A stretch of 64,000 nucleotides of DNA, taken from Flavobacteriales bacterium (GTDB taxonomy: Bacteria > Bacteroidota > Bacteroidia > Flavobacteriales > Schleiferiaceae). The position numbers were made by a program, and so were the translations under genes. The stretch is from the NCBI GenBank assembly GCA_012269745.1, contig JAAXJR010000030.1, positions 121,762-185,761 of the forward strand, written 5' to 3'. Below the pieces are notes generated by a model. It ran no database searches. It was not told the origin of the DNA and worked only from the letters and a program-made list of their open reading frames with translations. Positions 15,296 through 24,546 of this stretch are shown here, in pieces; position 1 is the first letter of the stretch; each line of letters opens with the position of its first letter.

Positions 15296-16838
15296 CCTCA
15301 TTCAAAAGCAGGGCGTTTAACGCATTGGTCTTCAACCCCTCTACTCCTCGCGGGAATACTCGAATAACCTCATCGTAGTACAGAGGCACACAAGCGGCAT
15401 CACGCATCAACAAGGAATCTGCACGGGCGGCAATCTCCGACTTATTACTATCTGCCGCCACAACCAATTCCTCATACAAGAGATCATAAGCCCCATTAGA
15501 ATACCTCGAATAATTAGGTCCCGCCGGCGCCTTCATTGCCGAGGCAAAGAGCAACACGTAATTCTCTGCATCAGGATAATCGGCAATCCACGACGCACGG
15601 AAAAAATCCAACGTTCCAGCACTCTTCTCACTGCGCAGCGTCGCAGAAGGCACTATATCAACGCCGATTGACCAACCTAATTGGCCCAAAGCCCCCTGAA
15701 CGAACTCACAAATGTCCCTATAATTTGCCACTGTCGTTAAAGTCAATTCTGGTAATTCCTCATAAGATTGTAGTAGGGCCTTTACGCTATCAGGCTGATA
15801 CGAGATACCCACTCCGCCGGCATACCCAGGAAGCCCATACGGTATTATACCTCCACTTGCAGGACGACCAATACCGCTTCTGAGCAGCTCCATCATCTGC
15901 ACCCGATCTATTCCAGCGTTAATCGCCCAACGTAGCTCATAAGGAATCCGAGCCTCGGCGTTGAACAACAAGAATTCAGTATTAAGAAACGGACTGCGCT
16001 CGATCACATGAGCCGTTTCGTAGCGCTTTTGTAATAGACCGTCTTTGGTTAGAAGATCATCTTTGAAGCTAGGGTCAATGTTGGGAAGCAGATCAAATGT
16101 ACCCACCAAATACTCTAAAAAGGCACTTTGCTGGTCAGGCAAAAACGACACACTAATACCGTCGAGATAAGGCAATGGTTGACCTTCCTTATCTCTACGC
16201 CAATAGTTCTCATTCCTATGCAGGATAAGTTTTTCGCCGTAGTGCCATTTATGGAATTTAAAAGGGCCGCTACCACCAGCTTCAGTAGCGAGTGTGCCCC
16301 TATGTGCAGCGACAGAATCTACCACCGAACAATAGGGCATGGTCAGCAGCGATGGGAAGGCGGCAAAAGGTTCAGTTAATTCTATTTGAAGCGTGGAATC
16401 GTTCGGTGAAGTGATGTTCTTCACACGTTCCAGCACCCAAGCACCGGGTGATGCCGTAGCTGGATCAACGAGGCGATCAAAGGAGAATTTGACGTCTGAG
16501 GAAGTCACCCTTCTACCGCAATGGAAATAGGCCTCTCTTAAATGGAAGGTATACAGTGAACCACTGGTCTCATAATTTTTAGCTAATGCTGGCTTAACCT
16601 CATTGTTTTCATCTAAGTTGAACAGGCCTTCATACAACTGTCCCACCGCCCAAATAGTGCTTTTATCTCGAGCAAAGGCGGGATCCAATGTAGGTATACC
16701 CGACGGCTCGTTGTAGCGGAAAACCATCTTATCGCTATGATCTTCACGACCACAGCTAGAGAGCAGCAACTTAGCAGCTACAAAAAAGCCCCCAATAAAG
16801 GAGGCTTTCTTAATAATATGAAGCTTCTTAAGCGTCAA
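15276..16838 (-). CDS. ABC transporter substrate-binding lipoprotein, peptide/oligopeptide type (SBP family 5)
   Basis: A 520-aa periplasmic binding lipoprotein of the DppA/OppA family. It has a lipobox LLLSSC at about 24-29 after a hydrophobic signal, then RYNEPSGIPTLDPAFARD, YEGLFNLDENNEVKPALA, SSDVKFSFDRLVDPAT and SWIADYPDAENY, all characteristic. No ATG precedes the signal peptide. I chose TTG 16838 (MTLKKLHIIKKASFIGG), which overlaps the gyrB stop by 11 bases; upstream ATGs lie deep in gyrB. No permease or ATPase genes are adjacent, so it works with a transporter elsewhere or has another role. A hairpin resembling the gyrB terminator lies in its signal-peptide codons (16782-16810). Confidence 0.85.
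   Translation of the reverse strand: MTLKKLHIIKKASFIGGFFVAAKLLLSSCGREDHSDKMVFRYNEPSGIPTLDPAFARDKSTIWAVGQLYEGLFNLDENNEVKPALAKNYETSGSLYTFHLREAYFHCGRRVTSSDVKFSFDRLVDPATASPGAWVLERVKNITSPNDSTLQIELTEPFAAFPSLLTMPYCSVVDSVAAHRGTLATEAGGSGPFKFHKWHYGEKLILHRNENYWRRDKEGQPLPYLDGISVSFLPDQQSAFLEYLVGTFDLLPNIDPSFKDDLLTKDGLLQKRYETAHVIERSPFLNTEFLLFNAEARIPYELRWAINAGIDRVQMMELLRSGIGRPASGGIIPYGLPGYAGGVGISYQPDSVKALLQSYEELPELTLTTVANYRDICEFVQGALGQLGWSIGVDIVPSATLRSEKSAGTLDFFRASWIADYPDAENYVLLFASAMKAPAGPNYSRYSNGAYDLLYEELVVAADSNKSEIAARADSLLMRDAACVPLYYDEVIRVFPRGVEGLKTNALNALLLNEVILPQD
16782..16810 (-). terminator. Intrinsic-terminator-like hairpin after gyrB, within the lipoprotein signal-peptide codons
   Basis: On the minus strand AAAGCCTCC, loop TTTATT, GGGGGCTTT (one U-G wobble) runs straight into further T residues. 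It begins about 20 bases after the gyrB stop and encodes KKASFIGGFF of the next gene. Confidence 0.65.
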
Positions 16839-18771
16839 TGTTTGCGTATTTCGCGTTGCGCTCGATAAAGTCTCTACGCGGCGGTACATCATCACCCATG
16901 AGCATCGAGAAGATGCGATCGGCTTCTGCACTGTCGTCAATAGTCACCTGCTTCAAGATGCGCTCATCAGGATTCATTGTAGTTTCCCACAACTGCTCTG
17001 CGTTCATCTCACCAAGACCCTTGTAACGCTGTACACCTACACCTTGTCCGGTTTCACCACCAAACTCTAATTGTAGTGCATCACGCTGGTCGTCGTTCCA
17101 AGCATAAGAGCTTTTCTGGCCCTTCTTCACTAAGTACAACGGTGGGTTTGCAATGTATACGTAGCCTAATTCCACCAACTCGCGCATATAGCGGAAGAAG
17201 AAGGTCAAAATCAATGTCGAAATGTGGCTACCATCCACATCGGCATCCGTCATGATGACAATCTTGTGGTAACGTAGCTTAGCCAAATTCAAAGCTCTAT
17301 CATCTTCTTCTGTACCTACACTCACACCAAGTGCGGTGTACATGTTCTTGATTTCTTCATTCTCAAAGACTTTGTGAGAAATGGCTTTCTCTACGTTCAA
17401 GATTTTACCACGAAGTGGAAGGATGGCCTGGAAATTACGGTCACGACCTTGCTTGGCCGTACCCCCTGCAGAATCACCCTCTACAAGGAAGATTTCACAA
17501 ACTTCTGGATCCGTCTCTGAACAATCGCTCAACTTCCCTGGAAGTCCCATAGAAGACATGGTTCCTTTACGCTGAACCATCTCGCGTGCTTTTTTAGCCG
17601 CCACACGAGCTTTCGCTGCCAAAAGAACCTTCTGAACGATCATTTTTGCTTCGTTCGGGTGTTCCTCCAAGAAATTGGTCAACATCTCCCCAACGAGCTT
17701 ATCTACAGCACCACTAACCTCTTTGTTACCAAGCTTGGTCTTAGTCTGTCCCTCAAACTGAGGCTCCATTACCTTCACAGAAATCACAGCAGTCAAACCT
17801 TCGCGGAAATCGTCACCGCTCACTTCTACTTTCTCTTTCGCAAGTAGACCGCTTTCGTCTGCATATTTCTTCAACGTACGCGTCAAAGCTCTGCGGAAAC
17901 CAGCAAGGTGTGTCCCTCCTTCGTGCGTATTAATGTTGTTTACATAGGAGTGAATGTTCTCGTTGTAGGAAGTGTTGTAGTGCATCGCAACCTCCACAGG
18001 AATACCGTCGCGCTCACCTTCCATACACATCACGTGCGGCATGATTACCTCACGGTTTGCATCGATGTATTTCACAAAACCTGCAAGACCGTCCTCTGAG
18101 TGGAAACGCTCGCCGATGAACTCCCCTTTTTCGTCCTTCTCGCGAAGATCCGTCAAAGTAATCGAGATACCCTTGTTCAAGAATGCTAGCTCGCGCATAC
18201 GCTTAGCTAGGATCTCGTATTGGTAAATTAGGTCCTCGAAGATTTCGCCGTCTGGCTTGAAGGTCACAATGGTTCCACGGTAATCTGTATCGCCAACCTT
18301 GCGGGTAGGGTATTTAGCTACACCACGTGAGAACTCTACTTCGTGCTTCTCACCGTTGCGGTGCACCTCTGCATGCAGCATGGTTGAGAGTGCATTCACA
18401 CAGCTCACACCTACCCCGTGCAAACCACCGGAAACCTTGTAGGAATCTTTATCAAATTTACCCCCTGCGTGGAGTACCGTCATTACTACCTCTAGGGTAG
18501 AACGACCGTCCTTTGGGTGCATATCTGTAGGGATACCACGACCATCATCCTTAACCGTGATACTATTGTCTTCGTTGATTGTAACGTAGATATCAGATGC
18601 ATAGCCTGCTAGGGCTTCATCAATAGAGTTATCTACTACCTCGTATACTAAGTGGTGAAGACCTTTTACGCCAACATCACCAATGTACATGGCAGGACGT
18701 TTTCTTACGGCTTCTAGTCCTTCAAGGATTTGAATGGACCCTCCATCATAGTTGTTTTGCTCTTCGCTCAT
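16828..18771 (-). CDS. gyrB: DNA gyrase subunit B (GyrB)
   Basis: GyrB is the ATPase subunit of gyrase, which introduces negative supercoils. At 647 aa it is full length, without the large insertion seen in enterobacteria. The GHKL ATPase domain has YEVVDNSIDEALAGY, KDDGRGIP and GGLHGVGVSCVNALS. The TOPRIM domain has EGDSAGGTAKQGRDRNFQAI and the metal-binding DADVDGSHI. The C-terminal segment has QRYKGLGEMNAEQLWETTM. The start ATG 18771 gives MSEEQNNYDGGSIQILEG. A -7 box lies 34 bases upstream. It is not next to dnaA or recF, so this is not an origin-type cluster. Confidence 0.98.
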   Translation of the reverse strand: MSEEQNNYDGGSIQILEGLEAVRKRPAMYIGDVGVKGLHHLVYEVVDNSIDEALAGYASDIYVTINEDNSITVKDDGRGIPTDMHPKDGRSTLEVVMTVLHAGGKFDKDSYKVSGGLHGVGVSCVNALSTMLHAEVHRNGEKHEVEFSRGVAKYPTRKVGDTDYRGTIVTFKPDGEIFEDLIYQYEILAKRMRELAFLNKGISITLTDLREKDEKGEFIGERFHSEDGLAGFVKYIDANREVIMPHVMCMEGERDGIPVEVAMHYNTSYNENIHSYVNNINTHEGGTHLAGFRRALTRTLKKYADESGLLAKEKVEVSGDDFREGLTAVISVKVMEPQFEGQTKTKLGNKEVSGAVDKLVGEMLTNFLEEHPNEAKMIVQKVLLAAKARVAAKKAREMVQRKGTMSSMGLPGKLSDCSETDPEVCEIFLVEGDSAGGTAKQGRDRNFQAILPLRGKILNVEKAISHKVFENEEIKNMYTALGVSVGTEEDDRALNLAKLRYHKIVIMTDADVDGSHISTLILTFFFRYMRELVELGYVYIANPPLYLVKKGQKSSYAWNDDQRDALQLEFGGETGQGVGVQRYKGLGEMNAEQLWETTMNPDERILKQVTIDDSAEADRIFSMLMGDDVPPRRDFIERNAKYANIDA

Positions 18772-18805
18772 AACGGTTGAGTTTTGTGCTTTTTTGCTAT
18801 CCTAA

Positions 18806-18813
18806 CAAAGATA
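18806..18813 (-). promoter_or_regulatory. -7 box TATCTTTG of gyrB
   Basis: Exact TANNTTTG match on the minus strand, 34 bases upstream of the gyrB ATG. The surrounding 152-base gap (18772-18923) also holds two hairpins, CCCC/GGGG near 18845-18858 and TTCTCGC/GCGAGAA at 18885-18906; neither has a T-run on the minus strand. Confidence 0.55.
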
Positions 18814-18923
18814 ACTTTCTAGGGTCCAATTCTACCCTTTTATCCCCCAGAAGCGGGGTGCACTTACCAACATTGTTATTAACATTCTCGCGGGTTACAG
18901 CGAGAAAAGAGTACCTGATGGAA

Positions 18924-20627
18924 TTAAAATTGGTAGTTGATCACAAACATGCCGCGAGTGCCTCTAACACCATATCCCTGCCACATCATATACCTCTGAT
19001 TCAGCAAGTTATAACCGCGTAAACTCACACTTAAATTCTCATTGATTTTGTAATCGACACGCGCACTTAAATCCATGTAATCCTCCAACGGATACAGCGA
19101 ATAATCTAAGCTGTTGTAACGACCACCCAAATAGCGAAGATTAGCCCCAACAGATAGCTCATTGATGCTGTAATCTACCATAGCCCCTAAAACACGTCCT
19201 TCTTGTCCTAGGAAGGCGTCTCCGGAGTAGTTGTTGAGCTCAGCATAGGTAGATGCTACAAAGTGCTTTAAAGGCAGGTTTAATTCTCCTCGTATTCCCG
19301 TCTTGACGACATTCTCGGCATACACTGCTTCTAAGGCGGCCCATTGCTGGCCGTTTACTTCTGTTAACATCAAGAGTGAATCGCGCTGGAACATCAATGC
19401 ATCGTTCATTGTTGTTAGCGATCCTTCAACACGATATTGGAGCTTTCCTGCCAATGCACCTTGCATTCCCACATATCCTTTGTTAGATCCTGAAAGACGG
19501 TATTCTTGGTCCATAGAAAGGAAAGGCACCTCAGCAATCATACTCTCCAAGGTATTTTGCTTTGCTGTACCGTCCCAACCCCCGTAGACTGCTAGGGTGC
19601 GTTTTAGTAATTCTGCCTGCAAGTTTACTTTCGGAAATACATAGTATTCGAATCTATCGATACCCAAACCGCTGGTTTGTGTACCAGTAAAATTCAATCC
19701 AAACTCATAGCTCAAAATTCCCTTTTGACCGCTAGTGTAGGGTGCTATGGTGAAATTGTGATAGGCTGAAGCTGAAGAATCGGCCCATGAATTTACACTG
19801 GCAAACTGATAGCCTACATCGAGGCTGATATCTTGCTCGTCGGCATAAATTTCAAAGCGGTGCTGGGTCTTCGCCAAATGTTCCGCCGTAGCCAAACCAG
19901 CCGCTGTGTATTTGTAAGAAAGCCCCCCGCTGCGGTAGGCAAACTTCACTTTAGAGGTTGGGTTTGTGGTGCGCAACCATTGCTGCGATAAACCATACTG
20001 TTGCTGCCAAAGGCCAGGAGTGCTATCAGGCACCACTGTGATAGGTGTCAATGCCCCATAATAGCTAGTATAATCTGCTTTAAGCAGTACTTGAGTTTTA
20101 AAATTATAGCTCTTTGTAGCGCGTTGGAAATCTGCCAAGATCTCATTCTCATATTGCGGTTGGCGAACGAAATTAACGTCTTTAACACCGCTCAGTGCAC
20201 CTTGGTGCAAGGCCCGAACACCCCAAACATTCTTTTTACTGCGTGGCGAGCTCAGAATAAAGCTTGCATAGGAGCTTGCGTAATTACCACCACCCACGCT
20301 AATACTTTGAGTAGGCAGCTTCGGCAATTTCACTCGACCAAGGCGAATAGCAGGGATTGCATCAGGGGCAAAATCTAAAGACATCGCTTTAGGATTTATG
20401 CGCACACTCACCGGCAATTTCGCCGAAGTAGTATCTGAAAACGACGGTTGCTCAGAGATTTTTTGTGCACTGCGTACCTGCGCTTGATATTCTTCAACAA
20501 CGCGAATTTCCACGCTTTTCACCTCATCGCCAGTTCCCGTTTCTTCTTGAGCAAACAGTGAAGCATTTGCACCCAAAAGAAGTGCAACTGTGGCGACTAT
20601 TCTAAATTGGAATTTCATATTCATCAT
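18924..20627 (-). CDS. Outer membrane beta-barrel protein (TonB-receptor-like, no plug visible)
   Basis: A 567-aa exported protein: a signal peptide at about 1-26 (FRIVATVALLLGANASLFAQ), a short periplasmic segment, then a long run of alternating hydrophobic strands with aromatic residues, ending in a beta signal (GMFVINYQF with terminal Phe). The barrel part resembles TonB-dependent receptors of the Bacteroidetes (LSARVDYKINENLSVSLRGYNLLNQRY), but I see no plug domain or TonB box. It lies 3 bases after the stop of the large TPR gene, so the two form a unit. TPR protein plus barrel is a recurrent flavobacterial pair. A role in envelope assembly or transport is inference. Confidence 0.8.
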   Translation of the reverse strand: MMNMKFQFRIVATVALLLGANASLFAQEETGTGDEVKSVEIRVVEEYQAQVRSAQKISEQPSFSDTTSAKLPVSVRINPKAMSLDFAPDAIPAIRLGRVKLPKLPTQSISVGGGNYASSYASFILSSPRSKKNVWGVRALHQGALSGVKDVNFVRQPQYENEILADFQRATKSYNFKTQVLLKADYTSYYGALTPITVVPDSTPGLWQQQYGLSQQWLRTTNPTSKVKFAYRSGGLSYKYTAAGLATAEHLAKTQHRFEIYADEQDISLDVGYQFASVNSWADSSASAYHNFTIAPYTSGQKGILSYEFGLNFTGTQTSGLGIDRFEYYVFPKVNLQAELLKRTLAVYGGWDGTAKQNTLESMIAEVPFLSMDQEYRLSGSNKGYVGMQGALAGKLQYRVEGSLTTMNDALMFQRDSLLMLTEVNGQQWAALEAVYAENVVKTGIRGELNLPLKHFVASTYAELNNYSGDAFLGQEGRVLGAMVDYSINELSVGANLRYLGGRYNSLDYSLYPLEDYMDLSARVDYKINENLSVSLRGYNLLNQRYMMWQGYGVRGTRGMFVINYQF

Positions 20628-20630
20628 TCC

Positions 20631-23600
20631 TTATTCTTCTAATTCTTCAATCGATTCCAATTCGAAATCGTCCATAATCAAACTGTCTACACCAATGGTA
20701 TTGCTAGCTTCACGCTCGCGTTGCAAAGCCAATTCCGCTTTGTATGCGCTCGCTTGGGCCGCATATTCGCCAAAATCTGCATTGTCGATCACGAAGTCCA
20801 AGGTGTAGTTCGCTTGGAAGTCATCGCGCAAGCCTGCGTAGTTCTTTGCCATCAAAATGAGCGAGTTCCAACGCCATTTCGGATAGGTTGGCAGGTTCTC
20901 AATCATCCAAAACAATAGATCGTTCGAGGCCTCGTATTTGCCCATGATATGATCAAACTCTGCCAAGTGGTATGTCGCTTCAGCTTGCGCCTCTCCTTTG
21001 ATCTCCGCTTTGACCTGAGTGTAGTAGAGCTTTGCGTTGGCACTATCCTTCAGATCATACGCACTGCGAGCTGCATTTAAGAGCGCTTCGGTCTTCCAAT
21101 CGGTCGGTAATGCCTCATCTTGCAATAAACTCTCCGCGTATTGCATCACCACAGGCGTGTTATTTAATGACTTGGCACAGCGCATTAGTCCTAGACGTGC
21201 TCTTCGACCTTCGTCAGCATTGCCCACCAGTCCAAGCACCTGCTCGTAGTAATAGAAGGCTTGCTCAAAATCTTGTTTAGCGTAGTACAACGAGGCTAAA
21301 CGCTCTACAGTCTGCTTACGGAAACTCAGCTCCCCAGAGGCAGCAACAAATTCATACGCTCCCATTGCAATGGAATCTTGTCCTTGATTAAAGGCACATT
21401 CAGCGAGGTAGTAGTTTGCAGGCACCCTAAAGATTCCGTCAGGGAATTTATTCAGGTAGTCCGTCATTCCCTTCAGTGTACCTTCACAATCTCCAAAGCT
21501 GTAACGGTCGTAAGCGCCATTGTATAGGGTGGAATCCAGCTGACCTTGACCGATATCGGTGCCGGTTAAAGTTTGAATCCAATCTACATATCCGGTAAGC
21601 TGGTCCAATTCCGCAAACTGAATCTTCGCCAATCCAAGTGCCTCACGGCTTTCTGCAGTATTCGGAAAATCTTCAACAACACTCTTGAACTGATCCAAGG
21701 CCATGTTGCCTTTCCCCTGTGTACGGTAGATCAAGCCCAAAGCTATGTGGGCATTTTTGATGAATCGAGACTTCGGGTAATCCTGAATGAAGGCCGTAAA
21801 AATTGATTCAGCTTGGTTTTCCTTACCCATCTTCATGTAAGTCTCACCCAGCTCAAAGTAAGCATCGGTAGCATATACAGAATTTGGATATTTCTTCACC
21901 AATTTCTCTAAGCTCCCCGCCTTGCGCTGATCATCGTCCACTAAACCAAAACAAAGACTCTGTTGGAACATTGCGTAATCGGCATCCGGTACAGCACGCC
22001 CCAAATAGGTCTCGTAGTAGCTGATCGCATTGTTGTACTGACTGGTCATGAAGTAGGAATCTGCCAAGCGTAATTCTGCATCGTTCGCCAGTTTGGTGCC
22101 TGGACGCTGCTTATTCAAATACAACCTGAACGTCGTAGCGGCAGCTTCATAATTGCCCTTGGCAAAGTTTGCATAGGCCTTGTTGTACAAGCTTCGCTTG
22201 TATTGACTCAAAGTAGCCGAACCAGGTGTCGCCTCAAATTTAGACAGCTCTCTCAGGGCTCCTTCGTAATCCTTTGCGCGGTAGGCAACCTCAGCCAACC
22301 AGTAATGCGCCAAGGCAGTGTACACGTTGCTCAACGGGTAGTCTAATGAACGCTCAAACATGCGCTTCGCAGCCGGGTATTGAATGGCATTGAAATGCTG
22401 CACACCACGGAAATAGGCTACTTTCTGGTAGGCCCCTTGCATCGTAGGCTGTTCCAGACCTGCAGCAGAAATTGCCTTCATGGCGCTCTCGTAATCTTTA
22501 GAATTCAAATACAAATTTGCCAAATATTCATTCGCTTCTGCTCGATACTTACTGTTTGGGTACTTCTTCAAGAAGTCCTTGAAAATATCTAGCGGCTGCT
22601 CAAAAGGTGTAGCGCTATCATAAGCCAATTTCGCGTAGTTGAAATACGCATCCTCTCGCAAGCGCTTATCGCTACCACTCTGGCTCGCTTTGAAAAATGC
22701 GCCCTGCGCTTCAGTCTTTTTACCAGTCTTCAAATAACAATCGGCCAAATGATAGTAGGCGCTCTGGCCCAAATCATCTCCGCGATTGTGGATCTTGTTG
22801 AACGCCTTGATAGCCTCCTCGTACCTGCGCGTCTTGTACAAAACGAAGCCCAACTTGTAGTTGTCTTGAATACTCAGCTTACCGCCCAGCTCTTTATGCT
22901 TCTCCAAATAAAGTGCGGCCTCTTTCCAATTCGATTTTCGGTAATAGCCCTCACCAATGAGCTTTGCTACCTCAGCGGCACGCGAAGGGACCGCTTGTGC
23001 AAGAAGCGATTCTCCCACGGCCAATAGCTGGTCTATATCCCCCGTCTTGTAGTAAATCTGGCTAAGGTAATACGGCACCACCCCACCGAATTTTTCATCA
23101 CCCACCAAAAGCTTAAACTGACTGAGTGCAGTGCTATACTGCTCTGCTTCGTAGGCAATGTGTCCGTAGTAGTACTGGTGATAATTTTGGTATTCGCCTT
23201 TGTAGCTCGTTCCTTGAAAAAAGAGATTACGGGCTTTTTCCACATCCTTGGCCATAAGATAACTGTAAGCCAATTTGAAGTAATACTCACTTTTGAACCC
23301 GTTAGGAACATCTGCCGCATCAATAGCACCGAGCCATTGAATGACCTTCTTGTAACGACGGTTGTTGAAGTAATAATTAGCTGCTGTTACGTGCGCCTCT
23401 TGCCACCTTGGGCTAAGCGGATACGTCTGCGAGAAATAGGTCAAGAAGTACTCGCTATTCTCATTCATCAGATACAACGCACAGAGCGCTCGGTAAAAGC
23501 TGCTTTCCTCTTTTAAGAAGCTCTGAGTAGGCAAATCTGAAGAGAGAAGCTCGTCAAAACCAACTCTCGCTGCTGCATAGAGTCCATCGTCAAAAAGTCC

Positions 23601-23708
23601 AACACTCGAATTGAAGGTAGCCTCAAATCCGCGCTCTGCAGTCGTTTGTTGTGCAGTTGCAGAAAGGCCAAACACTAGCAGAAGAGCTAGAAAAAATCGG
23701 GTACGCAT
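20631..23708 (-). CDS. Large secreted tetratricopeptide repeat (TPR) protein
   Basis: A protein of about 1025 aa with a signal peptide (MRTRFFLALLLVFGLSATAQ) and then TPR-like helix pairs almost throughout. Examples are RRYEEAIKAFNKIHNRGDDLGQ, AYYHLADCYLKTGKKTEAQGAF, DAYFELGETYMKMGKENQAE and FIQDYPKSRFIKNAHIALGL, the last resembling the YbgF/BamD subclass. This is a protein-protein interaction scaffold, probably periplasmic. ATG 23708 was chosen; a GTG at 23717 would add MND. Its partner is likely the barrel protein encoded 3 bases downstream, and ftsE is divergent. From memory, this gene neighbourhood is conserved in Flavobacteriia. The exact role is unknown. Confidence 0.85.
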   Translation of the reverse strand: MRTRFFLALLLVFGLSATAQQTTAERGFEATFNSSVGLFDDGLYAAARVGFDELLSSDLPTQSFLKEESSFYRALCALYLMNENSEYFLTYFSQTYPLSPRWQEAHVTAANYYFNNRRYKKVIQWLGAIDAADVPNGFKSEYYFKLAYSYLMAKDVEKARNLFFQGTSYKGEYQNYHQYYYGHIAYEAEQYSTALSQFKLLVGDEKFGGVVPYYLSQIYYKTGDIDQLLAVGESLLAQAVPSRAAEVAKLIGEGYYRKSNWKEAALYLEKHKELGGKLSIQDNYKLGFVLYKTRRYEEAIKAFNKIHNRGDDLGQSAYYHLADCYLKTGKKTEAQGAFFKASQSGSDKRLREDAYFNYAKLAYDSATPFEQPLDIFKDFLKKYPNSKYRAEANEYLANLYLNSKDYESAMKAISAAGLEQPTMQGAYQKVAYFRGVQHFNAIQYPAAKRMFERSLDYPLSNVYTALAHYWLAEVAYRAKDYEGALRELSKFEATPGSATLSQYKRSLYNKAYANFAKGNYEAAATTFRLYLNKQRPGTKLANDAELRLADSYFMTSQYNNAISYYETYLGRAVPDADYAMFQQSLCFGLVDDDQRKAGSLEKLVKKYPNSVYATDAYFELGETYMKMGKENQAESIFTAFIQDYPKSRFIKNAHIALGLIYRTQGKGNMALDQFKSVVEDFPNTAESREALGLAKIQFAELDQLTGYVDWIQTLTGTDIGQGQLDSTLYNGAYDRYSFGDCEGTLKGMTDYLNKFPDGIFRVPANYYLAECAFNQGQDSIAMGAYEFVAASGELSFRKQTVERLASLYYAKQDFEQAFYYYEQVLGLVGNADEGRRARLGLMRCAKSLNNTPVVMQYAESLLQDEALPTDWKTEALLNAARSAYDLKDSANAKLYYTQVKAEIKGEAQAEATYHLAEFDHIMGKYEASNDLLFWMIENLPTYPKWRWNSLILMAKNYAGLRDDFQANYTLDFVIDNADFGEYAAQASAYKAELALQREREASNTIGVDSLIMDDFELESIEELEE

Positions 23709-23832
23709 ATCGTTCACGTTTATGCTTAAAAATAACCTTTGCTCATGGCCTACTTTAGGGCCAATCCTGTGAATTCGGCTGAGTTATTCACATCTAAAAA
23801 AACGTCTAACCTCATTCGTTTGGTATTTCTTC

Positions 23833-23840
23833 TAACTTTG
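23833..23840 (+). promoter_or_regulatory. -7 box TAACTTTG of ftsE
   Basis: Exact TANNTTTG match 26 bases upstream of the ftsE ATG, in the gap divergent from the TPR gene. Confidence 0.55.
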
Positions 23841-23866
23841 ATTCCGCTTATAATTACCTGCAGCAC

Positions 23867-24544
23867 ATGGCAACTATCGAATTACAAAACGCAAACGTTT
23901 TTCAAGGCAAACACCTGGTACTTACCGACGTTAGCTTTAAAATCAACACGGGCGAATTCGTGTATTTGATCGGCCAAACAGGCTCAGGAAAAAGCTCTTT
24001 ACTCAAAACACTTTACGGCGATCTTCCGCTTGAGCAAGGCACAGGGACTGTGGCTGGTCATGCATTAAATGGTCTAAAGAGCAAAGACATTCCGGCCCTA
24101 CGTAGAGATATCGGCATTGTATTTCAGGACTTTCAACTATTGAGCGACCGTAGCGTTGAGGCCAATCTAGACTTCGTATTGCGCGCTACAGGATGGAAAA
24201 ACAAAGAAGATCGAAGCAAGCGAATTGTAGAGGTTTTGTCATTGGTTGGAATGCAGAACAAGAAGCATAAGAGCACTTTTGAAATCTCTGGAGGTGAACA
24301 ACAGCGTGTGGCAATTGCTCGAGCCCTCCTAAATTCCCCAAAAGTCATCCTAGCAGATGAACCTACTGGGAACCTAGATCCACGTACCTCTGAGGAAATC
24401 ATGTCCTTATTGCTTTCCTTGGCGGATCAAAACACTGCTATTCTAATGGCTACTCATGATTATCAGATGATACACAAGTACGCGAACCGCACCTTAAAAG
24501 TTAGTGGCGGCAAAGTAGAAGATTCAGTAGTCTCAAACCTTTAA
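23867..24544 (+). CDS. ftsE: Cell-division ABC ATPase FtsE
   Basis: A 225-aa ABC ATPase. Walker A is GQTGSGKSS (about 36-44), the Q-loop is VFQDFQLL, the signature is [16 protein letters not shown] (about 144-159) and Walker B is [12 protein letters not shown]. The sequence, including [22 protein letters not shown] and [14 protein letters not shown], matches FtsE, which with FtsX activates septal peptidoglycan hydrolases. FtsX is not adjacent; the next gene, 2 bases on, is a glycosyltransferase. A LolD/MacB-type ATPase is the alternative, but the D-loop and C-terminal pattern favour FtsE. Confidence 0.88.
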   Translation: MATIELQNANVFQGKHLVLTDVSFKINTGEFVYLIGQTGSGKSSLLKTLYGDLPLEQGTGTVAGHALNGLKSKDIPALRRDIGIVFQDFQLLSDRSVEANLDFVLRATGWKNKEDRSKRIVEVLSLVGMQNKKHKSTFEISGGEQQRVAIARALLNSPKVILADEPTGNLDPRTSEEIMSLLLSLADQNTAILMATHDYQMIHKYANRTLKVSGGKVEDSVVSNL

Positions 24545-24546
24545 GA

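Noticed and set aside
16830..16940. ATG-started longer version of the substrate-binding lipoprotein (to 16940)
   Set aside because: These codons lie inside the gyrB reading frame and add a non-signal leader. A TTG at 16838 gives a clean lipoprotein signal peptide.
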